Source: Rhodopseudomonas sp. P2A-2r (GTDB lineage: Bacteria; Pseudomonadota; Alphaproteobacteria; Rhizobiales; Xanthobacteraceae). From it: a DNA stretch of 64,000 nt. Positions 9,357 through 17,213 of the stretch are shown piece by piece. Both the position numbers and the translations under genes were made by a program. The stretch lies in NCBI RefSeq assembly GCF_026015985.1, contig NZ_CP110389.1:2698001-2762000 (forward strand). Reading direction: 5' to 3'. Under the pieces are notes generated by a model. That model did no database searches, was not told where the DNA came from, and saw only the letters and a program-made list of their open reading frames with translations. The first letter of the stretch is position 1. Every line of letters begins with the position of its first letter.

Positions 9357-9371
9357 TGGCACACTCCTTGC
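9357..9371 (+). promoter_or_regulatory. sigma-54 (-24/-12) promoter of the cyanate operon
   Basis: TGGCAC (9357-9362), five bases, TTGC (9368-9371). The invariant GG and GC are separated by 10 bases, the canonical sigma-54 spacing, and every core consensus position matches. It lies 33 bases upstream of the cynA start. The divergent gene encodes a GAFTGA-type activator, which independently supports sigma-54 use. Confidence 0.85.
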
Positions 9372-9403
9372 GTAGCGATAGCCAACGCCACGCAGGAGGT
9401 CCC

Positions 9404-10786
9404 ATGTCCACGTTCGACAATCCGTTCGATCCCGCTCGCCGTCTGCGCTCCGGCTGCCCGTGCGGCCAGCATGCCAGCGGCGCCGAGCATGACGCCAGCC
9501 TGCAGCTCGCTTGCGCAGCGCCCGAGGATGAGGCCAAGCGTTATGAGGGCGTGGTCGCCTCCGCGGTGATGCGCGCGGTGTTTCCGAAAGAGGTGGCGCG
9601 GCGCGCCTTCCTGAAATCGGTCGGCGCCTCCGCCGCACTCGGCGTGCTCTCGCAGTTCTTCCCGATCAAGATGGCCACCGAAGTGTTCGCACAAGGCGTG
9701 GGCAAGCTGGAGAAGACCGATCTCAAGGTCGGCTTCATCCCGATCACCTGCGCCACGCCGATCATCATGGCCGACCCGCTCGGCTTCTACGCCAAGCAGG
9801 GCCTCAAGGTGGATGTGGTGAAGACCGCGGGCTGGGCCGTGATCCGCGACAAGACCATCAACAAGGAATATGACGCCGCGCATATGCTGGCACCGATGCC
9901 GATCGCGATCTCGCTGGGGCTCGGCTCGCAGCCGATCCCCTATACCGTGCCGGCGATCGAGAACATCAATGGCCAGGGCATCACGCTGGCCATGAAGCAC
10001 AAGGACAAGCGCGACCCCAAGGACTGGAAGGGTTTCAAGCTCGCTGTCCCCTTCGACTACTCGATGCACAACTACCTGCTGCGCTACTATCTCGCCGAGC
10101 ACGGCATCGACCCCGACACCGACATCCAGATCCGCTCGGTGCCGCCGCCGGAGATGGTCGCCAACCTCCGCGCCGACAATATCGACGGCTTCCTGGCGCC
10201 CGACAATATCTGCCAGCGCGCGATCTATGACGGCGTCGGCTTCATGCACCTGCTGTCCAAGGAAATCTGGGACGGTCATCCGTGCTGCAGCTTCGCCGCC
10301 AGCCGCGAATTCATCACGACGTCGCCGAACTCGTTCGCAGCATTGACCCGCGCCATTGTCGACGCCACCGCCTATGCCTCGAAGGCCGAGAACCGCAAGT
10401 CGATCGCCGAGGCCATCGCGCCCGCGGCCTATCTCAACGCGCCGCCGGTGGTGCTGGAGCAGGTGCTGACCGGGACCTATGCCGACGGCCTCGGAGGCAT
10501 CAAGGTGGATCCCAAGCGCGTCGATTTCGATCCGTTCCCGTGGCAGTCGTTCGCTGTGTGGATGATGACGCAGATGCAGCGGTGGGGCCAGATCAAGGGC
10601 GACGTCGACTACAAGGGCGTGGCCGAACAGGTGTTCCTCGCCGCCGACACCGGAAAGGTGATGAAGGAAATGGGCCTGACGCCGCCGGCGAGCGCCTACA
10701 AATCGTTCCAGGTGATGGGCAAGACCTTCGATCCGGAGAAGCCGAAGGAATATCTGGCGAGCTTCAAGATCAAGAAGGCGACGTGA
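9404..10786 (+). CDS. cynA: cyanate/nitrate-type ABC transporter substrate-binding protein
   Basis: A 460-residue periplasmic receptor of the NrtA/CmpA/CynA family. The mature domain begins near KTDLKVGFIPITCATPIIMAD, and family landmarks such as DYSMHNYLLRYYLAEHGIDP and GFLAPDNICQRA are present. Export is probably by the Tat route (ARRAFLKSVGASAALGVL), but the twin arginine lies about 65 residues from the start, after a Cys-containing segment (SGCPCGQHAS). ATG 9404 follows a strong CAGGAGGT. It is first in an operon with permease, ATPase and cyanase, so cyanate is the likely ligand; nitrate/bicarbonate receptors are close relatives. Confidence 0.85.
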   Translation: MSTFDNPFDPARRLRSGCPCGQHASGAEHDASLQLACAAPEDEAKRYEGVVASAVMRAVFPKEVARRAFLKSVGASAALGVLSQFFPIKMATEVFAQGVGKLEKTDLKVGFIPITCATPIIMADPLGFYAKQGLKVDVVKTAGWAVIRDKTINKEYDAAHMLAPMPIAISLGLGSQPIPYTVPAIENINGQGITLAMKHKDKRDPKDWKGFKLAVPFDYSMHNYLLRYYLAEHGIDPDTDIQIRSVPPPEMVANLRADNIDGFLAPDNICQRAIYDGVGFMHLLSKEIWDGHPCCSFAASREFITTSPNSFAALTRAIVDATAYASKAENRKSIAEAIAPAAYLNAPPVVLEQVLTGTYADGLGGIKVDPKRVDFDPFPWQSFAVWMMTQMQRWGQIKGDVDYKGVAEQVFLAADTGKVMKEMGLTPPASAYKSFQVMGKTFDPEKPKEYLASFKIKKAT

Positions 10787-10797
10787 TGAACAGTCTC

Positions 10798-10945
10798 GTG
10801 TCCCGGACGCGATGCGGCGCAGCGCACGAAGTGCGGTGTGCTGCTTCGCAGATCCGGGATCCATTCATGCATCGCGCAACGCATGGGTCCCGGGTCTGCG
10901 GCGCATCACGTCGCTGCGCGACGTACTGCACCGCGCCCGGGACAC
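10798..10945. repeat. family A palindrome inside the cyn operon
   Basis: An imperfect long palindrome from GTGTCCCGG (10798) to CCGGGACAC (10945), with nested hairpins (TGCGGCGCAGC, GATCCGGGATC), lies in the gap between the binding-protein and permease genes. It has no T-tract, so it need not terminate transcription. In other operons such elements protect upstream mRNA, and here that would favour expression of the binding protein over the membrane subunits. Confidence 0.7.
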
Positions 10946-10958
10946 GGACCGCAACGCC

Positions 10959-11798
10959 ATGACCTTCTCCCTCCGCTTTCGCGCGGCGATCGTGTCGCTT
11001 GTCATCCTCGCGGCGTTCCTCGGTGTCTGGCACCTCGCGACGCGTGGCACCGGCACTGCTGCGACGATGTCGCCGGAATACGCAAAACTGATGGGGCTCA
11101 CCGCCACCGCCGGCAAATCGGCGATGCCCGGGCCGCTCGATGTCGGTGCCAAATTGTGGGAGCACCTCAAGCATCCGTTCTACGACAACGGTCCCAACGA
11201 CAAGGGCCTCGGCATCCAGCTCGCTTACTCCATCGGCCGGGTCGGGCTCGGCTATTTCCTCGCGGTGATCGTGGCGATCCCGCTCGGCTTCCTGATCGGC
11301 ATGTCGCCGCTGATGAGCAAGGCGCTGGATCCTTTCATCCAGATCCTGAAGCCGATCTCGCCGCTGGCGTGGATGCCGCTGGCGCTCTACACCATCAAGG
11401 ATTCCAGCCTGTCGGCCATCTTCGTGATCTTCATCTGCTCGGTATGGCCGATGCTGCTCAACACCGCCTTCGGTGTCGCCGCCGTGCGTCGCGAATGGAT
11501 CAACGTCGCGCGTACGCTGGAAGTGGGCAGTCTACGCCGCGCCTTCACAATCATCCTGCCGGCCGCCGCGCCGACCATCCTCACCGGCATGCGGATCTCG
11601 ATCGGCATCGCCTGGCTGGTGATCGTCGCCGCCGAAATGCTGGTCGGCGGAACGGGGATTGGTTACTTCGTCTGGAACGAATGGAATAATTTATCGATCA
11701 CGAATGTGATCATTGCGATCCTGATGATCGGCGTGATCGGCATGCTGCTCGATCAGATATTAGCGCGCTTCACCCGCATGGTCACCTTTCCGGAGTGA
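10959..11798 (+). CDS. cynB: cyanate/nitrate-type ABC transporter permease
   Basis: A 279-residue inner-membrane subunit of the NrtB/SsuC/TauC group. An N-terminal transmembrane helix (VSLVILAAFLGVWHLAT) is followed by a periplasmic insert and about five further helices. The ATPase-contact EAA-like loop is RREWINVARTLEVGSLRRAFTIILPAAAPTIL. ATG 10959 is the first start after the palindromic spacer and fits the family. Its stop overlaps the next start by one base (TGATG at 11796-11800), so translation is probably coupled. Confidence 0.9.
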   Translation: MTFSLRFRAAIVSLVILAAFLGVWHLATRGTGTAATMSPEYAKLMGLTATAGKSAMPGPLDVGAKLWEHLKHPFYDNGPNDKGLGIQLAYSIGRVGLGYFLAVIVAIPLGFLIGMSPLMSKALDPFIQILKPISPLAWMPLALYTIKDSSLSAIFVIFICSVWPMLLNTAFGVAAVRREWINVARTLEVGSLRRAFTIILPAAAPTILTGMRISIGIAWLVIVAAEMLVGGTGIGYFVWNEWNNLSITNVIIAILMIGVIGMLLDQILARFTRMVTFPE

Positions 11799-12694
11799 TG
11801 CAGCACATGACCGATAAATTCATTTCCATCGAGGGCATTTCGAAACGCTATCCGGCGGCGGGTGGCGGCAGTACGGCGGTGTTCGAGAATCTGTGGCTGT
11901 CGGTGCCGCGGGGTGAGTTCGGCTGTGTGATCGGGCATTCCGGTTGCGGCAAGACCACGGTGCTCAACATCCTCGCCGGGCTGGATGAACCCAGCGCCGG
12001 CACGGTGATCGTCGACGGCCAGGAGATCTCGGGCACCTCGCTCGATCGCGCGGTGATCTTCCAGAGCCACGCGCTGCTGCCATGGCGCACGGTGATGGGC
12101 AATGTCGCTTATGCTGTAACCTCGAAGTGGCGCGGCTGGGATAAGGCCAAGGTCAAGGCCCACGCGCAGACCTTCATCGATCTGGTCGGTCTCACCGGCA
12201 GCGAGCACAAGCGGCCCTCCGAACTGTCCGGCGGCATGAAGCAGCGCGTCGGCATCGCCCGTGCGCTGTCGATCACGCCAAAGATCATGCTGATGGACGA
12301 GCCGTTCTCGGCGCTGGACGCGCTGACCCGCGGCACGCTGCAGGATGAAGTTCGCCGCGTGTGCACCGACACCGGCCAGACCACCTTCATGATCACCCAC
12401 GATGTCGACGAAGCGATGTATCTCGCCGACAAGATTTTTCTGATGACCAACGGCCCCGGTGCGGTGCTGGCCGAAGTGGTCGAGAATCCGCTGCCGAAGG
12501 ACCGCTCGCGGCTCGATCTGCACAAGCACCCGCACTACTACGGGCTGCGCAATCACATCATCGATTTCCTGGTGACCCGCAGCAAGACCTTCACCCAGAC
12601 CACGCCGGACTTCGACCCGCGCCGCGTGCCGGTGGTGCGGCCGGCGTTGGCCGAGCCTGCGCTGGTGCCGCCCGCTCACAGCATCGCCCGCTAA
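11798..12694 (+). CDS. cynD: cyanate/nitrate-type ABC transporter ATP-binding protein
   Basis: A 298-residue cytoplasmic ATPase of the NrtD/SsuB/TauB type. Walker A is GHSGCGKTT, the Q-loop region VIFQSHALLPW, the signature LSGGMKQRVGIARAL, Walker B IMLMDEP, and the switch is MITHDVDEA. It energises import through the preceding permease. ATG 11798 overlaps the permease TGA; ATG 11807 (MTDKFIS) is an alternative. The C-terminal 45 residues after the ABC core are variable and proline-rich. Cyanase follows after 18 bases. Confidence 0.9.
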   Translation: MQHMTDKFISIEGISKRYPAAGGGSTAVFENLWLSVPRGEFGCVIGHSGCGKTTVLNILAGLDEPSAGTVIVDGQEISGTSLDRAVIFQSHALLPWRTVMGNVAYAVTSKWRGWDKAKVKAHAQTFIDLVGLTGSEHKRPSELSGGMKQRVGIARALSITPKIMLMDEPFSALDALTRGTLQDEVRRVCTDTGQTTFMITHDVDEAMYLADKIFLMTNGPGAVLAEVVENPLPKDRSRLDLHKHPHYYGLRNHIIDFLVTRSKTFTQTTPDFDPRRVPVVRPALAEPALVPPAHSIAR

Positions 12695-12712
12695 CAATCA
12701 TAGGAGAGACCC

Positions 12713-13201
12713 ATGATCCGTTCCGACCTCACCGAAAAACTGCTCGACATCAAGCGCGACAATGCATGGAGCTGGAAGTACATCTGCGAGAAGATCGGCG
12801 GCCATTCCGAGGTGCTGATCGTCGGGGCCATTCTCGGCAACATGAAATTGACAAAACCGCAGGCCGCCGCCGCCGGCGAGCTGTTCGGTCTCAGCAAGAG
12901 CGAGATCGCCATGCTCAACGAGGTGCCGATGCGCGCCGAGAACGTGCAGATGCCGCCGACCGATCCGCTGATCTATCGCTTCTACGAGATGGTGATGGTC
13001 AACGGCCCGGCGTGGAAGGTGCTGATCGAGGAGGAATTCGGCGACGGCATCATGTCGGCGATCGACTTCGACATGGTGATGAACCGCGTCGCCAATCCCA
13101 AGGGCGACCGCGTGCAGATCACCATGTCAGGCAAGTTCCTGCCGTACAAATATTACGGCGCCACCGGCAACAACCAGGAATACGGCTTCAAGGAGGAGTA
13201 G
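12713..13201 (+). CDS. cynS: cyanase (cyanate hydratase)
   Basis: It converts cyanate plus bicarbonate to ammonia and CO2 via carbamate, detoxifying cyanate and releasing nitrogen; a cytosolic decamer. The protein has 162 residues. The catalytic triad of the E. coli enzyme (Arg96, Glu99, Ser122) is present as Arg89, Glu92 (PTDPLIYRFYEM) and Ser115 (GDGIMSAIDF). The C-terminal dimerisation part (GKFLPYKYYG) is intact. AGGAGAG lies 6 bases upstream of ATG 12713. As the last gene of the operon it identifies the transporter's substrate. Confidence 0.97.
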   Translation: MIRSDLTEKLLDIKRDNAWSWKYICEKIGGHSEVLIVGAILGNMKLTKPQAAAAGELFGLSKSEIAMLNEVPMRAENVQMPPTDPLIYRFYEMVMVNGPAWKVLIEEEFGDGIMSAIDFDMVMNRVANPKGDRVQITMSGKFLPYKYYGATGNNQEYGFKEE

Positions 13202-13278
13202 GCGCGCGCCGTCGCCACGGCGCGCCGTGACGTCACGCCGCTCGGCGAGCTCGAATCTCTCCCGCCACGAGTCGTGAA

Positions 13279-13311
13279 AAATCCGCCGCGCCGCGATGGC
13301 GCGGCGGATTT
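13279..13311. terminator. bidirectional terminator between cynS and the small secreted-protein gene
   Basis: A perfect 14-bp stem, AAATCCGCCGCGCC (13279-13292) with GGCGCGGCGGATTT (13298-13311), and a 5-base loop. There is an A-run on the left and a T-run on the right, so it can work for cynS (+) and for the convergent gene (-). It is one of the few hairpins in the window with terminator features on both strands. Confidence 0.8.
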
Positions 13312-13320
13312 GTGTTGCCG

Positions 13321-13608
13321 TTACCTGGACATGCCGCCGTCGTAGGGGCCGCGGTTGGACATGCCGGCGGTGCCATAGTCAGACGGGCTCTGATAGAGGA
13401 TCCCGCGCTGCATTCTTGCGTCTTCCCGCGGCTGGTTGGAATCAGGGCGGTCGACGGCGACGCCGGTCGAGGTGGTGCCGGGAATATTGACGCCAAGACC
13501 GTCCGAACTCGGCTGCGGCGCATTCGGATTGGCCTGCGCAAGAGCGGCGCCGGATATCATGGTGGCAAGTGCAGTCGCGATGATCATCGTCTTCGTCTTC
13601 GTGTTCAT
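13321..13608 (-). CDS. small secreted protein of unknown function
   Basis: A 95-residue protein. Residues 1-25 are a typical Sec signal (MNTKTKTMIIATALATMISG, then AALA|Q). The mature part is about 70 residues, low-complexity, rich in Pro/Ser/Gly/Asn, without cysteines. GGAGTTTC lies just upstream of ATG 13608. I know of no function; small proteins of this look are common in Bradyrhizobium-type genomes. It is convergent with cynS, sharing the terminator. Confidence 0.7.
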   Translation of the reverse strand: MNTKTKTMIIATALATMISGAALAQANPNAPQPSSDGLGVNIPGTTSTGVAVDRPDSNQPREDARMQRGILYQSPSDYGTAGMSNRGPYDGGMSR

Positions 13609-13806
13609 TTGAAACTCCGTTGGTTATCCCCGCCAGACAATGACGTGAACGGAGTCGCGTTCCGTCACAGTCCGTCGATCAGGCCGTGAACAGCGCTCCC
13701 GGTTCGGTGAATGCGACTTGATGTTGCCGTCGCGCTATTCAGGTCATGGTGGAGCGCAACGCGCCGATCGGGAATGCGTCGGCGCCATCACCATCCGGTG
13801 AAGTCG

Positions 13807-13875
13807 ATGCTGCCCACCGGCCCATTGATCGATCGCTTCCCGGAGATGGCGATGGTCAACGGTCCGGCATGGAGG
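13807..13875 (+). pseudogene. decayed cyanase gene fragment
   Basis: Twenty-three codons read MLPTGPLIDRFPEMAMVNGPAW plus one residue; 17 of 23 match cynS residues 80-102, and 55 of 69 bases match 12949-13017. The active-site Arg and Glu positions are retained, but the rest of the gene is gone or unrecognisable. It ends about 10 bases before the stop of the VOC-protein gene on the other strand. It looks like the residue of a second cyanase copy or of a partial duplication. Confidence 0.75.
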
Positions 13876-13884
13876 GCGCCGCGC

Positions 13885-14253
13885 CTAATCGCGGTCCGGG
13901 GCGCAGACGCGCAGGCGGTGGCCGTCGGGATCGGCGGCGACAAAGGTGCGGCCGAAATCCAGCGTGGTCAGATCCTGCACCATGGGCAGGCCGCGCGAGG
14001 TCCAGTCGGCGTAGCAGGCCTCGACTGCGGCGCGGCTCTCCAGCGCGAACACGATCTCAATGCCGCCCACAGGCGTGGCGGCGGGCAACACGGCATGGCG
14101 CGCCCACAGCGCCAGGATCGGGCCGGTGTCGCCGACGAACATCACGAAAGTGTCGGAGGTCTCGACCGGCGCGCGGCCGAGCAGGGTGGCGTAGAAGCCG
14201 GCGCTGGCTTTGGGGCTGTCGACATAGAGCAGGGTGAAGGCGGGTGTGAGCAT
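13885..14253 (-). CDS. VOC/glyoxalase-fold protein
   Basis: A 122-residue single-domain vicinal-oxygen-chelate protein (glyoxalase/bleomycin-resistance/dioxygenase superfamily). MLTPAFTLLYVDSPKASAGFYATLLG, EIVFALESRAAVEACYADW and TFVAADPDGHRLRVCAP give the two beta-alpha-beta-beta-beta units. The usual metal ligands are only partly apparent, so the activity cannot be named. ATG 14253 is the family-typical start. It lies 84 bases downstream of the WYL regulator on the same strand and may be co-transcribed with it; regulator-VOC pairs of this kind are common. Confidence 0.8.
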   Translation of the reverse strand: MLTPAFTLLYVDSPKASAGFYATLLGRAPVETSDTFVMFVGDTGPILALWARHAVLPAATPVGGIEIVFALESRAAVEACYADWTSRGLPMVQDLTTLDFGRTFVAADPDGHRLRVCAPDRD

Positions 14254-14336
14254 CTGTTCGGTCCTGTAACGCCGCGGGGTGCGGCGGCCACCGTGTGCGC
14301 TCCGGCGCTGACAGTTTCTGTCAGCAGCGCACAGGC

Positions 14337-15026
14337 TCAGATCTGCTCGGGGATGGCGTGGCGCGCGCGCCACTCGGCCAGCAGCGTGCGCCGCCGCCGG
14401 CCGTAGCGTTCGCCGGGGGTGACCGAGGCCAGCCGGTCGATGCGGAAATGGCGGAAATCGTTCTGCCGCTCGCACCACGCCACCAGCACCTGCGCGTGGT
14501 CGAAGAAGCCGAGCGCCAGCGGCCATACCGTGCGCGCGGTGCGGGCGCCGCTGGCATCGACATAGTCGATGGCCAGCCGCCGTTCGCGCACGATGGCCTG
14601 GCGCAGCGCGGCGACGTCCACGGCGACGGCCGGCGCGGTGGCGCTGGGCCCGGCGAGCAGGGCGCTGGCCTCGGCGCGGGCACGCAGCTCCGCCGGCAGC
14701 ACGCCGGAGATCTTCGCTAGCGCATCGGCGGCGGCGGCGCGCAACGCGCGGTCGCCGCGCTGCGTCACCATGCGCAGCCCCAGCACCAGCGCGTCGATCT
14801 CGTCCTCGACGAACATCAGTGGCGGCAGCACGAAGCCGGGATGCAGCACATAGCCGAGGCCGGCGGCGCCCTCGATCGGCGCGCCCTGCGCCATCAGGGT
14901 GGCGATGTCGCGGTAGATGGTGCGCTCGGAGACCTCGAGTTCCACGGCCAGCACTGCCGCCGTCACCGGACGGCGGCGGCGGCGGAGCGCCTGGATCAGG
15001 CTGAGGAGGCGCGTGGCACGGGACAT
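14337..15026 (-). CDS. YafY-type transcriptional regulator (HTH + WYL)
   Basis: A 229-residue protein. An N-terminal winged HTH of the HTH_11/DeoR type (TRLLSLIQALRRRRRPVTAAVLAVELEVSERTIYRDI, about 3-60) is followed by a WYL domain (about 125-215; LAIDYVDASGARTARTVWPLALGFF, WCERQNDFRHFRIDRL). WYL regulators respond to nucleic-acid or nucleotide ligands in several studied cases; the ligand here is unknown. ATG 15026 begins the conserved MSRATRLL. The neighbouring VOC gene is the most probable target. Confidence 0.85.
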   Translation of the reverse strand: MSRATRLLSLIQALRRRRRPVTAAVLAVELEVSERTIYRDIATLMAQGAPIEGAAGLGYVLHPGFVLPPLMFVEDEIDALVLGLRMVTQRGDRALRAAAADALAKISGVLPAELRARAEASALLAGPSATAPAVAVDVAALRQAIVRERRLAIDYVDASGARTARTVWPLALGFFDHAQVLVAWCERQNDFRHFRIDRLASVTPGERYGRRRRTLLAEWRARHAIPEQI

Positions 15027-15341
15027 GGTGCAGTATAGCGCATTGGGGAGCCATGGGGAGGGCGGGCCGAAGCGTAGAACGGGGGTGTCTCTTGAAGCGA
15101 GCGTAGCCCGCGCGAGCGGAGCGACACGCGGGTCTTGTTGCCAATGACGCTCCCGCATATCAGCATGCGCTGATGCGGCCTATTTGCTAGGGATCCGCCC
15201 TTGAGTGGCGCTCGTCAAGGCGCCGCCAACGATCCTGCGATTGGAAACCCTGGGTTTCCGCGACTGCCCCTGTTGCCAGGGGAATACAGGCCTAGATAGG
15301 GAGCACGAACCCGCCGCATCCCATCCCCCGAGTCCCCCCAC
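15027..15341. other. gene-free divergent interval with a short palindrome
   Basis: This 315-base gap separates the WYL regulator from the luciferase-like gene. It should carry promoters for both, but no clear -35/-10 pair was recognised. 15095-15134 holds a compact GC-rich palindrome (GTAGCCCGCGCGAGCGGAGC) related to the family D element at 52080. The rest shows no ORF, RNA gene or repeat that I can support. Confidence 0.4.
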
Positions 15342-16364
15342 ATGAAACACATCGGCTTTCTCTCCTTCGGCCACTGGACGCCGTCGTCGCAATCGCTCGT
15401 GCGGTCGGCGTCCGACGCGCTGCTGCAATCCATCGATCTGGCGGTCGCGGCCGAGCAGCTCGGCGCCGACGGGGCGTATTTTCGCGTGCATCATTTTGCC
15501 CGGCAGCTGGCCTCGCCGTTTCCGCTGCTGGCCGCGGTCGGTGCGCGCACCTCAAAGATCGAGATCGGCACCGGCGTGATCGACATGCGCTACGAAAACC
15601 CGCTGTACATGGCGGAGGATGCAGGCAGTGCCGATCTGATCGCGCGCGGCCGGCTGCAGCTCGGCATCAGCCGGGGCTCGCCGGAGCAGGTGATCGAGGG
15701 CTACCGGCATTTCGGCTATGCGCCGCCGGAAGGCCAGACCGATGCCGACATGGCGCGGCACCACACCGAGGTGTTTCTCGATGTGATAAGGGGCAAGGGA
15801 TTTGCCCAGCCCAATCCTTCGCCGATGTTTCCCAATCCGCCCGGGTTGCTGCGGCTCGAGCCGTTCTCCGAAGGGCTGCGCGAGCGCATCTGGTGGGGCG
15901 CCTCGACCAATGCCACCGCGCAGTGGGCAGCCAAACTCGGCATGAACCTGCAGAGCTCGACGCTGAAGATCGACGAGAGCGGCAAGCCGTTTCATGTCCA
16001 GCAGGCCGAGCAGATCCGGCTGTTCAAGGCGGCCTGGACAGAGGCCGGGCATGCGCGGGCGCCGCGGGTGTCGGTGTCGCGCAGCATCTTTGCGCTCATG
16101 AATGACATGGACCGCGCCTATTTCGGCCGCGACGGCAAGGACAGCGACAAGGTCGGCTATCTCGGCGGCACCGAGCGCGCGATCTTCGGCCGCAGCTATG
16201 CGGCGGAGCCGGACGTGCTGATCAAGCAGCTGGCGGAGGACGAAGCCATCGCCGAGGCCGACACGCTGCTGCTGACGGTGCCCAATCAGCTCGGCGTCGA
16301 CTACAACGCCCATGCGATCGAGGCGATTTTGACGCACGTCGCGCCGGGGCTGGGCTGGCGGTAG
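15342..16364 (+). CDS. LLM-class flavin-dependent oxidoreductase
   Basis: A 340-residue bacterial-luciferase-like monooxygenase (TIM barrel, FMN/F420-type). MKHIGFLSFGHWTP opens strand 1. RVHHFARQLASPFPLLAAVGART and IEIGTGVIDMRYENPLYMAEDAGSADLI cover the flavin/substrate face, and GRLQLGISRGSPEQVIEGYRHFG follows as usual. The substrate is not deducible. It is a single gene, flanked downstream by a large palindromic repeat. FMN probably has to be supplied by a separate reductase. Confidence 0.85.
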   Translation: MKHIGFLSFGHWTPSSQSLVRSASDALLQSIDLAVAAEQLGADGAYFRVHHFARQLASPFPLLAAVGARTSKIEIGTGVIDMRYENPLYMAEDAGSADLIARGRLQLGISRGSPEQVIEGYRHFGYAPPEGQTDADMARHHTEVFLDVIRGKGFAQPNPSPMFPNPPGLLRLEPFSEGLRERIWWGASTNATAQWAAKLGMNLQSSTLKIDESGKPFHVQQAEQIRLFKAAWTEAGHARAPRVSVSRSIFALMNDMDRAYFGRDGKDSDKVGYLGGTERAIFGRSYAAEPDVLIKQLAEDEAIAEADTLLLTVPNQLGVDYNAHAIEAILTHVAPGLGWR

Positions 16365-16370
16365 GGGCGC

Positions 16371-16563
16371 TTGCTTACCCTCCCCTGGCGCGGCGCAGCC
16401 GCGCGGGCGGGGAGGGTGGCACATCGTGAGCGAAGCGAAAGATGTGCCGGGTGGGGGCGCCACAAACTCTCCTGAGCGTGGTGCCGCCCCCACCCCGGCT
16501 CACTTCGTTCGCCGACCCTCCCCGCCACGCACAGCTTCGCTGTGCTTCGGGGAGGGTAAGCAA
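16371..16563. repeat. 193-bp palindromic element, family C
   Basis: The outer arms TTGCTTACCCTCCCC (16371-16385) and GGGGAGGGTAAGCAA (16549-16563) are perfect complements. Nested hairpins lie inside (GGCGCGGCGCAGCCGCGC; CACAGCTTCGCTGTG). Elements with CTCTCCCC-type ends recur at 48271-48418 and 55583-55782. It fills the gap between two convergent genes. Confidence 0.75.
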
Positions 16564-16571
16564 ACCGCGCC

Positions 16572-16895
16572 TTACGTCCCGGCCTTCACCTGCATCACCG
16601 CCTGGGCGAAGAATTCGTCCATCTTGACGCGCAGCTGCGGCTCGGTGAGGGCGACGCCCTTTGCGGTGAGGTCGGCCAGCACCTTGCGCACCACGTCGGC
16701 GTCGCCGGCTTCCTCGAAATCGGCGGCGACGACGTCCTTGGCATAGGCAGCGGCGGCGTCGCCGGTGATGCCGAGCTGTTCGGCGACCCACAGGCCGAGC
16801 AGCTTGTTGCGGCGCGCCTCGGCCTTGAACTTCTGCTCCTCGTCGAGGGCAAATTTCCGCTCGAAGCCGTCTTCGCGCTTGTCAAAAGTGGTCAT
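16572..16895 (-). CDS. DUF1476 protein, zeta-type inhibitor of F1-ATPase
   Basis: A 107-residue soluble helical protein. MTTFDKREDGFERKFALDEEQKFKAEARRNKLLGLW is the conserved N-terminus which, in the Paracoccus zeta subunit, inserts into F1 and blocks ATP hydrolysis. The remaining four-helix part (ADFEEAGDADVVRKVLADL, EPQLRVKMDEFFAQA) matches the family. Length agrees with the known 104-107 residues. It is monocistronic and divergent from purC. A unidirectional brake on ATP hydrolysis is the expected role, though inhibitory strength varies among species. Confidence 0.88.
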   Translation of the reverse strand: MTTFDKREDGFERKFALDEEQKFKAEARRNKLLGLWVAEQLGITGDAAAAYAKDVVAADFEEAGDADVVRKVLADLTAKGVALTEPQLRVKMDEFFAQAVMQVKAGT

Positions 16896-17213
16896 GATTC
16901 GGGGCTCCGGATGGTGGCTCTGTCGATGCCTGGAAGGTGATGAAGGCGCGGTTGTGGTCCCGGCCAGGAACCCTAGATAACCACCAAGGGCCGATGAAAC
17001 AACGGTCCGAAGGTCGCAGGGACGGGGTAAAACTTAACCCAACGGGACCGGATCGATTGTGCTTGTCATGTCAATCGGCTAGGTTGCCCAAAGGCCGGGT
17101 TCTCGTTCTGTTTCCTCCCGTACCTGGCTACACGGCAGCTCCGTCGTGGGTCGCACCTGTCATTCGCGGAGCATACCTATCCCATGGATTTCAACAACAC
17201 ACGGTACATCCCC
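16896..17213. other. divergent promoter interval, DUF1476 gene / purC
   Basis: These 318 bases are without a supported gene. An in-frame ATG at 17184 would add ten residues to PurC but does not match the family. The interval is less G+C-rich than its surroundings around 17020-17090 and should hold both promoters. No convincing consensus, riboswitch or PurR-type box was recognised. Confidence 0.4.

Noticed and set aside
17184..17213. Earlier in-frame start for PurC ([10 protein letters not shown])
   Set aside because: Family members begin at [13 protein letters not shown]; the ten extra residues have no support.
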